This document shows, piece by piece, positions 8,717-15,393 of a DNA stretch of 64,000 bases. This DNA is from an uncultured Azospirillum sp. GTDB lineage: Bacteria; Pseudomonadota; Alphaproteobacteria; RF32; CAG-239. The first letter of the stretch is position 1; each line of letters starts with the position of its first letter. The stretch covers positions 1 to 64,000 of the forward strand of contig UQCS01000002.1 in NCBI GenBank assembly GCA_900539605.1. The letters run 5' to 3'. The notes beneath the pieces were generated by a model that worked only from the letters and a program-made list of their open reading frames with translations, had not been told where the DNA came from and ran no database searches. The position numbers were made by a program, and so were the translations under genes.

Positions 8717-9397
8717 ATGAAAAAGATTCTTCTTGCATTCATACTGTTTTGTATTTCTATTACCCCGGTTCGGGCGGAGAAAATCGATTATCCGCCCCTG
8801 ACCGGACAAGTGGTTGACGAAGCCGGTGTCCTCACCCCGCAACAAAAGTCTCAGTTGCTGCAACTGTTGGCCACCGACAAAAACAATCAGGTGGCCGTTG
8901 CTGTGGTCAAAGACCTGCGGGGACAGAACGGACGCGAATACGGGATCGAACTGGCCCGCCGCTGGCAACTGGGACAAAAAGGCAAGGACAACGGCGTGCT
9001 GATTCTGCTTTCGCCCAAAGACCGCTACGCCGGCATTGAAGTCGGCTACGGACTGGAAGATGTTTTACCCGACAGCCTTACCGGCCGGATTTTGAGACAG
9101 GAAGTTTTTCCGCCGTTGCAGCGCAATCTCGACTACTGCACCGCTTTGTTTAACGGAACCAAAGCCGTGATGACGGTATTGGCAGGCGGCGAACCGGGGT
9201 TGACGTCCGAAGAAGCCTCTCCTCTGGAAGAGGCCGCTTCCACCCTGCTGACCTTGCTTATGATTTATCTTATTCTTTCGGGACGCGGACGTTTTTTGGG
9301 CGGCGGCGGATCTTTCTTTCGCCGCGGCGGCGGTGGCGGGGGGTTCCGAGGCGGCGGCGGCAGTTTTGGCGGCGGCGGTGCCGGCGGACGATTTTGA
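8717..9397 (+). CDS. TPM-domain (YgcG-like) membrane protein
   Basis: A 226-residue protein with a signal peptide (IRP-type core ending PVRAEK) and then a TPM domain (about residues 25-150): LTGQVVDEAGVLTPQQKSQL, then VAVVKDLRG and GIEVGYGLEDVLPD, which are typical of the YgcG/Psb32/TPM fold. A membrane helix (about 180-195) is followed by a strongly Gly-rich tail ending GGGGAGGRF, usual for this family. Family members have been linked to photosystem repair and phosphatase activity, but the bacterial role is uncertain. Its pairing with lemA is common across bacteria. No terminator follows immediately. Confidence 0.88.
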   Translation: MKKILLAFILFCISITPVRAEKIDYPPLTGQVVDEAGVLTPQQKSQLLQLLATDKNNQVAVAVVKDLRGQNGREYGIELARRWQLGQKGKDNGVLILLSPKDRYAGIEVGYGLEDVLPDSLTGRILRQEVFPPLQRNLDYCTALFNGTKAVMTVLAGGEPGLTSEEASPLEEAASTLLTLLMIYLILSGRGRFLGGGGSFFRRGGGGGGFRGGGGSFGGGGAGGRF

Positions 9398-9556
9398 GAT
9401 ATTTTTTCAAACATTTTCAGGTCATATTTTACCCAGTCACCGGCAAGCATAAATTCAAATTTCAAAATCTATTTATTTCCGTCCGAAACCTTGAAAAGCG
9501 ACAACCGCTGCTTATCTAAAAATCAGTTATATTTTCACAAAAAAGAGGAAAATGCC

Positions 9557-9871
9557 ATGGGAACCATATTAAAATATATCTTTTACGTTGCACTTATCTT
9601 GGTCATCTATCTGGTCGCCAGAGGTATCTACGAAGGCCGAATTACCGAAGACACCACAGTTAAAGAAGTCGGCAGTAATATTGCCGCCGGCACCGAACAA
9701 CTGGTCAACGAAACCAAACGTGCAATTGACGACGACAGCAGTAATGCTGCCCGGGTTGCCGATCAGGCACCGGTTGCCCGTCCGACCCCCCCCGACTCTC
9801 AACGTGTTGCCGCGGCTGCCGATTCACAACGTACCGCCGCCCGTCGCCCGGCGCAACAACCCGCCAACTGA
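9557..9871 (+). CDS. Small single-span membrane protein, unknown function
   Basis: A 104-residue protein. ATG 9557 is chosen over upstream in-frame codons because AGAGG precedes it and a membrane helix (residues about 6-22) starts right after. The helix is followed by a short charged region, GSNIAAGTEQLVNETKRAIDD, and a low-complexity Ala/Pro/Arg/Gln tail with two copies of a DSQR..AA element. No family was recognised. Coding is supported by codon pattern, the RBS and a terminator 24 nt downstream. It is 160 nt after the TPM gene and may be separately transcribed. Confidence 0.65.
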   Translation: MGTILKYIFYVALILVIYLVARGIYEGRITEDTTVKEVGSNIAAGTEQLVNETKRAIDDDSSNAARVADQAPVARPTPPDSQRVAAAADSQRTAARRPAQQPAN

Positions 9872-9894
9872 CATCACTTCCCCTATCTGTCCTC

Positions 9895-9924
9895 GGCTCT
9901 CCGTCAAATACGGAGAGCCTTTTT
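9895..9924 (+). terminator. Terminator after the small membrane protein gene
   Basis: A perfect 10-bp GC-rich stem (9895-9904 with 9910-9919), a 5-nt loop and a T run follow the stop at 9871. Confidence 0.9.
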
Positions 9925-10021
9925 GTTGCCATAGATCCAATAACAAGGCACTTTACACCACTATCCATACGGTAATTTATCACATTTTATACAGAAAGTT
10001 GTGGATAAGATTAATAAATTG

Positions 10022-10050
10022 TTTACTTTTGAGAGTATTTTTGTTATTAT
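10022..10050 (+). promoter_or_regulatory. Possible promoter upstream of tandem hairpins
   Basis: TTTACT (10022-10027) and TATTAT (10045-10050) are spaced by 17 nt. A transcript would begin near 10057, immediately before the hairpin at 10061. Confidence 0.35.
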
Positions 10051-10060
10051 TCACGTGTTA

Positions 10061-10095
10061 CTTGAAATAGGTCTGCTCTATTTCAAGCTTTTTTT
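10061..10095 (+). terminator. Terminator-like hairpin without an upstream gene (1 of 2)
   Basis: A perfect 10-bp stem (10061-10070 with 10078-10087), a 7-nt loop and seven T. The upstream gene already has its own terminator at 9895-9924, so this hairpin belongs either to a very short RNA or to the leader of the gene at 10158. Confidence 0.7.
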
Positions 10096-10097
10096 GA

Positions 10098-10130
10098 CCG
10101 CCATAGCTCCGTGCTATGGTGGTTTTGTTT
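10098..10130 (+). terminator. Terminator-like hairpin without an upstream gene (2 of 2)
   Basis: A 10-bp stem with one G-U pair (10098-10107 with 10113-10122), a 5-nt loop and a T-rich tail. It directly follows the first hairpin and ends 27 nt before the next start codon. Confidence 0.6.
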
Positions 10131-10157
10131 TAAATATACAACAAAGGATAGACTAAA

Positions 10158-10628
10158 GTGACTAATAACAGACAAAATATTACTTATAATCATAGAACTA
10201 ACAAAGACCGGTTTAATTTCGTCCCGTCGACGTTCAGCAGGCAGATCAATACTTTATCGGACCTTGATCAGGAACCGGTCCGGCAGATCCAAAACCGGCT
10301 CAACCGGCTCGGGTATGGCGGATTGGACAACAGTTTGGTCAGCAGCATAAAACAGTTTCAGAAAGACCACGGCTTGAAGATGGACGGCATAATCACCCTT
10401 GGAGGCGAAACGTTAAACAAACTTAATCAGTTCAGCCGTGATCCGCAAAATTGGCGGCCGATCACAACACCGCTGCCCGACACTTCCGGCCTAAGTCTGC
10501 ACGAAGAACTGGAGGGCCGTTTTAACGGTACTCTTCCCACTGTCCGCACCGACCCGCAAACCGGTTTTCGTTCCGCCTATTACTTCGGCAGCGAGGATCA
10601 GAGCCCCCGTTTCCTTTCGCTCAACTGA
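10158..10628 (+). CDS. Peptidoglycan-binding-domain protein
   Basis: A 156-residue protein starting at an ATG/GTG-context codon 10158, 15-20 nt after AAAGGA. Residues about 35-90 match the PG_binding_1 fold: a VRQIQNRLNRLGYGG helix, then SLVSSIKQFQKDHGLKMDGIITLGGETLNKL. The rest is polar and probably flexible. No signal peptide or membrane helix is visible, which is odd for a cell-wall-binding protein and suggests export by another route or a cytoplasmic role. The next gene starts 11 nt downstream, so they are probably co-transcribed. The leader carries two terminator-like hairpins. Confidence 0.7.
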   Translation: MTNNRQNITYNHRTNKDRFNFVPSTFSRQINTLSDLDQEPVRQIQNRLNRLGYGGLDNSLVSSIKQFQKDHGLKMDGIITLGGETLNKLNQFSRDPQNWRPITTPLPDTSGLSLHEELEGRFNGTLPTVRTDPQTGFRSAYYFGSEDQSPRFLSLN

Positions 10629-10639
10629 TAACCTCTACA

Positions 10640-11488
10640 TTGCCGCAAATGCAGCGGAAGAAGGATTTTGACCCTAAACCGCATAATTATTTCCAACTGC
10701 CGGAAAATTGCCACAATCCGGAACATATCTTGCGGATGCACCTGAGAAGGTTAAATCGGGGTAACAAATATACCGGTTTTTTGCCACCGGACCATACCGG
10801 TTACAGCATGGTCGCTACTTGCGATGACGGCCGTCAGGTTATCAATTTGCAGGATTTGGAAAGAACCGATGATAATAGGATTATATTTAAGCACAGTTAT
10901 GCTCCGGCACAAAATTATCTCACCGACCATGGCGTCGTCACCTGGAGTACCGAAATTCCAGAAGATATGAAAGCTATATATCCTTATATGATAGACTATC
11001 TCAATGCCAAAAACGTGTCTCACCACAATGTGGCACGCGGGAATGAGGCCGTACGCATTTATAACCTGATGGGATTTGAAAACGAGCTGATAAACGCCGT
11101 GCCCGATCAACAAAAACCTGCATATGGAAAAATTTCAGATAACTGTAATACTTCCACCCAATGGAAAAAGGACAATCATTTTCCAAAACTGGGAGAAAAA
11201 CACGTTAGTAAGATTATGGATAATTCAGTAGTAGGGGATAAACAATACTCTATATATTCCACGAACTATAACGACCATTATCAAATTGTCGATGCGGCTA
11301 GGAATGCCTTGCTTGCGCATAACCCGAATATCGATTTTTCCGAAATCAGCAATATTCATTGGAGTAACATCGACCGGCCGCAGGGTGAAATGTTGCGTTT
11401 TTCCGATAATCAACGCAACTACATCGTTGATAAAAACCCTGACTACCCGGAGACATATCAGGTTATGGTACAATCACGGCGAAGATGA
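10640..11488 (+). CDS. Orphan hydrophilic protein, unknown function
   Basis: A frame of 282 codons from TTG 10640, or 279 from ATG 10649; neither has a strong RBS. Coupling to the gene ending at 10628 is likely. The product is soluble, polar and rich in Asn, Tyr and His. No signal peptide or membrane segment is seen, and no family was recognised. Distinct stretches are YTGFLPPDHTGYSMVATCDDG, HSYAPAQNYLTDHGVVTWST, and a C-terminal half with many Asn/Asp-Tyr pairs. Base use is more AT-rich than the neighbouring housekeeping genes, consistent with accessory DNA. Together with the preceding PG-binding protein it may form a functional pair (inference). Confidence 0.6.
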   Translation: MPQMQRKKDFDPKPHNYFQLPENCHNPEHILRMHLRRLNRGNKYTGFLPPDHTGYSMVATCDDGRQVINLQDLERTDDNRIIFKHSYAPAQNYLTDHGVVTWSTEIPEDMKAIYPYMIDYLNAKNVSHHNVARGNEAVRIYNLMGFENELINAVPDQQKPAYGKISDNCNTSTQWKKDNHFPKLGEKHVSKIMDNSVVGDKQYSIYSTNYNDHYQIVDAARNALLAHNPNIDFSEISNIHWSNIDRPQGEMLRFSDNQRNYIVDKNPDYPETYQVMVQSRRR

Positions 11489-12016
11489 TTAAAAATATAT
11501 AAAATAAACAGAAACAAAATAAGTGAGCACAAGGATGAAATAAAAGATTATCCTTAACGCTTGGGTGATGCGGGTCGGCTGATGGTTTAAGAAACATTGT
11601 TTTGGCAAACATAAGCCGACCAATCCCCAAAAAGTGGAAGCATAGAAGATATATATAGAACCTATTCCTATCGCCTCAGCAAATATAATATGAAAAAAAT
11701 CCATAACGATTATAAAAAAAATAACCAGCATGATCAACGATATCTGGATCACCCGCTTGATGAATTGCTCTTTACTATAACTGAAAACGGCAAAGATATA
11801 AGCCACAAACGCTATTGCCGGAGGATCGGTAAATAACCCTTTTATCCCATGCAATATGCCTTGGAGGACGGTGAGTTTACCATCCGGATCTGAAAACACA
11901 ACCAGATAAAACGACCCAACCATGACACTGAGGGTAAAATACAGCACCAGCGCCACTACCATAAATATCCGGAAATATTTCAAAAATTTCTCATTTTTCA
12001 AAACTTGCAACATCAT
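11489..12016 (-). CDS. Polytopic membrane protein, unknown function
   Basis: A 175-residue hydrophobic protein with about five membrane segments. ATG 12016 is chosen for the GGGGAG 6 nt upstream. Segments lie around residues 15-45, 65-80, 85-110, 115-135 and 150-172, with a cytoplasmic basic loop (SKEQFIKR). No family motif was recognised. The stop codon abuts that of the convergent orphan gene. AT-rich composition suggests accessory DNA. Confidence 0.6.
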   Translation of the reverse strand: MMLQVLKNEKFLKYFRIFMVVALVLYFTLSVMVGSFYLVVFSDPDGKLTVLQGILHGIKGLFTDPPAIAFVAYIFAVFSYSKEQFIKRVIQISLIMLVIFFIIVMDFFHIIFAEAIGIGSIYIFYASTFWGLVGLCLPKQCFLNHQPTRITQALRIIFYFILVLTYFVSVYFIYF

Positions 12017-12147
12017 ACATTCTCCCCACATAAAACTTTAGGATAAAACATGACTGCTGTAAAGATAAATTGTCAGTTCATCCGCCCGCAACGCCTATGA
12101 TACAGTCTTGGCGAAAATGATCCGCGCCTTTAGCCAAAGATACATAA

Positions 12148-12243
12148 GAAAACAAACAAACTTTCGCCGGCTACGAAACCGTTCCGAACTATACTTGCCC
12201 GACCCACGGACTGCGCAAGCTTGACGGCAAGCCGGAATATTGA
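12148..12243 (+). pseudogene. Possible gene remnant (31 codons, no start)
   Basis: Between two minus-strand genes a short plus-strand frame reads FAGYETVPNYTCPTHGLRK and on to a TGA at 12243. It has coding-like third positions, but a TAA lies just upstream and there is no start codon. An adjacent frame is open further upstream, as expected after a frameshift. It may be the decayed 3' end of a lost gene; chance is also possible. Confidence 0.25.
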
Positions 12244-12286
12244 CATCCGCCTGATTACGCAAACGTCCAAACCATAAAATTTTCCA

Positions 12287-12318
12287 TACAAAAAACTCCC
12301 CGAAAAATCGGGGAGTTT
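12287..12318 (-). terminator. Terminator of the TPR gene (moxR cluster)
   Basis: A perfect 11-bp stem (12293-12303 with 12308-12318), an A4/T4 loop and a T run on the minus strand lie 18 nt past the stop at 12336. Confidence 0.92.
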
Positions 12319-12335
12319 CAAAATTCGGATCAAGC

Positions 12336-13274
12336 CTATTCTTCTTCAGCAGGCACCAAATCAGGCAGCATTCCGGTAGCCTTTTTGCGTTTGAGTTTGC
12401 TGACAAACTTAATCGAACGCTGAGCATCCCACTTTTTCTTGCCTTCTTCGATCTGGAAAATCTGTTTATAAATCTCAATTGCCTGATCAAACTCGGAAAG
12501 TTTGGTCAAACAGCTGGCCAGACCATCATAGAGCTTGTGATGATAACGGTTTTCATTAATCATCTGCGCTTTTTTATAACATTTAAGAGCATCATTAAAC
12601 TTCATCATTTTCTGATAAACAAAACCGATACTGATCCATGCCTGAATTTCGCGACTGTTGATATTCAGAATTTTGGTAAAGCATTTCAAAGCAGAATTGT
12701 TATCACCCATAAGCTGATAAGTTACACCGATACCGTTCCACGCCTTGATGTTCGACTTATCGTATGTCAGAACTTTTTTGAAGAACGAAATCGCGCGTTC
12801 AAACTGTTTCAGCTTTTGCAGTGTTACCGCAATGCTGAGCAGTGTCTGGGTGTGTTTGTTGTCAATTTTCATTGCCTGTTCCAACACATCCAACGCTTCT
12901 TTGTACAAATACATATGCTGCAGGGCAATTGCTTTGCCGTTCAGAGCTTCGAGCGACGTCGGGTCATTTACCACCGCCTGATCAAACTGGGCAATGGCAT
13001 CTTTGTACAGGCCGCGCATGGACAGCGTCACACCTTTGTTATTAATGACTTCAACCGATTGTGGATTAAGCTCCAGCGCTTTGTCAAAACACTCGACGGC
13101 TTCGGTATATCTGCTCAGTTTCTGCAGGGCAAACCCTTTGGAATTAAGAGCTTTCCAAGATTGCGGCTGTTCTTTAATTGCTTCGTCAAACTGGGCAATT
13201 GCTTCTTTGTACATACCTTGGTCCAACAGCTCCTGACCTCTTCGGTATGCGTTATTTTCATTTGTCTTAACCAT
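12336..13274 (-). CDS. TPR-repeat protein
   Basis: A 312-residue protein made almost wholly of tetratricopeptide repeats. About eight consecutive 34-residue units fill residues 5-280, e.g. YKEAIAQFDEAIKEQPQSWKAL and YTEAVECFDKALELNPQS. A short basic tail ends in acidic residues. There is no signal peptide or membrane segment, so it should be a cytoplasmic scaffold. Its partner is unknown. It lies 70 nt downstream of the DUF58 gene on the same strand, so it may be the third gene of a moxR-DUF58-TPR transcript; TPR proteins recur in such MoxR/Bat clusters. Confidence 0.85.
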   Translation of the reverse strand: MVKTNENNAYRRGQELLDQGMYKEAIAQFDEAIKEQPQSWKALNSKGFALQKLSRYTEAVECFDKALELNPQSVEVINNKGVTLSMRGLYKDAIAQFDQAVVNDPTSLEALNGKAIALQHMYLYKEALDVLEQAMKIDNKHTQTLLSIAVTLQKLKQFERAISFFKKVLTYDKSNIKAWNGIGVTYQLMGDNNSALKCFTKILNINSREIQAWISIGFVYQKMMKFNDALKCYKKAQMINENRYHHKLYDGLASCLTKLSEFDQAIEIYKQIFQIEEGKKKWDAQRSIKFVSKLKRKKATGMLPDLVPAEEE

Positions 13275-13344
13275 TAATTTCTCTCTTCACAAAATAATTT
13301 GAATTTGAAACTATCACCAAAAACGTTTTTTGTCAACATCGCCG

Positions 13345-14295
13345 TTAAATAAATTTCAACTGGCGAAACAGTTCAACATCAGTCCGGGCTTCCATGTACC
13401 GGCAATTGAATTTGCGGCAAAAATCACGCACGGCAGCCCTTCGGAGGGCAAAAAAGTTCTGATATTCTTTACGAAAAGCCGGCGGACGACTGTCAAACAC
13501 CAGCGTTTCGCCGTTATTTTCTACCATATATTCCCCAATTTTCGGCGCCAGTTCTTCCAACATATCAAAAATGTTAATACAAAAAACCTGACTTTTTTTG
13601 GCTAATGCGGCCAACGCTTTGCGAGCTGCATCGTCAAAAAAGGCAAAATCACTGATCACAAACACCACCGCCTGACTTTTGATCATTTTGGTCATCATCT
13701 GCAACGGCCGCGTCAAACCGTCACCCGCTTTTGCCTTTCCGGCGTTGGGCAAAACCTTGCGCCCGGTTTCCGAAATTTTTTTCAAAACCGCCAGCAGATG
13801 AGCGCGGTTTTGCTGCGGTTTAAACGTCCAGGTTTCTTTCCCATCGTAAAGAGTCGCGCCGAATCGGTCTTTGTTTTCCTGCGCCAGCCAGCCGATCAAA
13901 GCGGCCGCCTTGCTGGCAGTGACCGATTTCAGTTCCTTGCGGGTTCCAAATATCATGCTCGGCGACAAATCGAGCAACACATAGATTTCACGATCTTTTT
14001 CTTCGGCATAAATTTTGGTATAAGGGCTTTTTTTACGCGCCGTAACCCGCCAGTCGATATCGCGCACGTCATCCCCGAAACTGTAAGCGCGGATTTCTTC
14101 CATTTCGATGCCGCGTCCCTTAAAAGCCGACTTCACCTCGCCGGCACGGTCCGAAGGCTGCATTTTGCCGCTTTGGCGAAGATACGCCAGATTTTTCCGC
14201 TGTTCCATCAGTTCTTCCAGCGAGGCATACAGTCCTCCGGCGTTTTTTTCGCGGCGCCGGAACCAACCGGCTGCCATTTCGGCAAATTTTTGCAT
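13345..14295 (-). CDS. DUF58 (vWA-like) protein of the MoxR system
   Basis: A 316-residue protein. DUF58 features are GRGIEMEEIRAYSFGDDVRDIDWRVTAR (the conserved R.Y..GDD.R.IDW core) and LLDLSPSMIFG, a MIDAS-like D-x-S-x-S metal site of a von Willebrand A fold. Such proteins work with MoxR AAA ATPases as chaperones or assembly factors for other proteins, often with metal-dependent partners. The moxR gene ends 26 nt upstream on the same strand. No membrane helix is seen, so it should be cytoplasmic. Confidence 0.9.
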   Translation of the reverse strand: MQKFAEMAAGWFRRREKNAGGLYASLEELMEQRKNLAYLRQSGKMQPSDRAGEVKSAFKGRGIEMEEIRAYSFGDDVRDIDWRVTARKKSPYTKIYAEEKDREIYVLLDLSPSMIFGTRKELKSVTASKAAALIGWLAQENKDRFGATLYDGKETWTFKPQQNRAHLLAVLKKISETGRKVLPNAGKAKAGDGLTRPLQMMTKMIKSQAVVFVISDFAFFDDAARKALAALAKKSQVFCINIFDMLEELAPKIGEYMVENNGETLVFDSRPPAFRKEYQNFFALRRAAVRDFCRKFNCRYMEARTDVELFRQLKFI

Positions 14296-14321
14296 AACAT
14301 TCCTCCTGCCGTCGCAGCTGC

Positions 14322-15293
14322 TTACGGCAGCGGTACCAAATTGAGCAGACGGCCGATAATGTCATCGGTGCTGTAACCTTCTGCCTGAGCTTCAAAACTC
14401 AGAATAATCCGATGACGCAAAACATCATAAACCACGGCATGAATATCCTCCGGCGTCACAAAATCACGATCGTCCAGCCAGGCATTGATTTTTGCACAAC
14501 GGTCCAGGGCGATTGTCGCCCGCGGACTGGCACCAAACATCACCATCCCCGACAATTCCTGATCATATTTTTCCGGCTTGCGGGTCGCCACAATCAACTG
14601 GACCAGATATTCTTCCAGTTCCTTGCTGATATGTACCGACAGCGCTTCCCGCGTTGCCGCTTCCACATCAGCAATTTCAATCTTGTCAAAGCTTTTTTGC
14701 AGATTCGGTGTGCTGAGCGTTCCTTCGCCGCGAACCAACTCCAATATTTTGTGTTCGTCTTCGGCACCCGGTTGATCAATGCGGATATACATTAAAAAGC
14801 GGTCCAACTGGGCTTCGGGTAAATTGTAGGTACCTTCATGCTCAATCGGGTTCTGGGTTGCCATCACCATAAACAAACGCGGCAGCAAAAAACGCTGGCC
14901 GCCGACGCTGACCTGACGTTCCGCCATCGCTTCCAGCAGCGCGGACTGAACCTTGGCCGGCGCACGGTTAATTTCATCGGCCAAAACCATGTTAGCAAAA
15001 ATCGGTCCCTTGCGAAATTCGAACTCGCCTTTCTGGCTGACATAAATCTCGCTTCCGGTAATATCCGACGGCAGCAGGTCGGGCGTAAACTGAATCCGGT
15101 TAAAACTGGCGGAAATACCGTCGGCAAGCGTTTTGACCGCCTTGGTTTTGGCCAGACCCGGCGCCCCCTCGACCAAAGCGTGTCCTTCGGCCAACAGGGT
15201 GATGATCATTTTTTTCACCAAATCTCTCTGACCGATGATTCTGCTTTCCATATATTTCTTTAAGCCGATGATTTTATCGCGTGTCTCTGACAT
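14322..15293 (-). CDS. moxR: MoxR-family AAA+ ATPase
   Basis: A 323-residue AAA+ ATPase (AAA_3 family). Walker A is GAPGLAKT, Walker B is LADEINRAP, followed by MATQNPIEHEGTYNLPEAQLDRF (sensor 1 and arginine-finger region). The C-terminal lid has GASPRATIALDRCAK. MoxR proteins use ATP hydrolysis to activate or remodel vWA-domain partners, here probably the DUF58 protein that follows after 26 nt. The gene is divergent from the helicase at 15394; the 100-nt gap must hold both promoters. Confidence 0.95.
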   Translation of the reverse strand: MSETRDKIIGLKKYMESRIIGQRDLVKKMIITLLAEGHALVEGAPGLAKTKAVKTLADGISASFNRIQFTPDLLPSDITGSEIYVSQKGEFEFRKGPIFANMVLADEINRAPAKVQSALLEAMAERQVSVGGQRFLLPRLFMVMATQNPIEHEGTYNLPEAQLDRFLMYIRIDQPGAEDEHKILELVRGEGTLSTPNLQKSFDKIEIADVEAATREALSVHISKELEEYLVQLIVATRKPEKYDQELSGMVMFGASPRATIALDRCAKINAWLDDRDFVTPEDIHAVVYDVLRHRIILSFEAQAEGYSTDDIIGRLLNLVPLP

Positions 15294-15393
15294 AACTATC
15301 CTCTTGTTTATAGTTTAATAAAGCGCTTTTATTTAGATCAATAATAATATAATATAGGCGGAGACAAATAAAAAAACAAGAAGTATCCTGACA

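Noticed and set aside
9980..10060. Possible replication origin: a perfect DnaA box at 10000-10008 in AT-rich DNA
   Set aside because: Only one perfect box and one near match are present, and none of the usual neighbours (dnaA, parAB, gidA, hemE) is near.
10590..10660. Frameshift joining the PG-binding gene and the orphan gene into one
   Set aside because: The first gene ends at a proper stop and the second has its own start 11 nt later; no shared domain crosses the junction.
12537..13277. Long plus-strand open frame opposite the TPR gene
   Set aside because: Product of the repeat structure of the TPR gene on the other strand; no RBS or domain.
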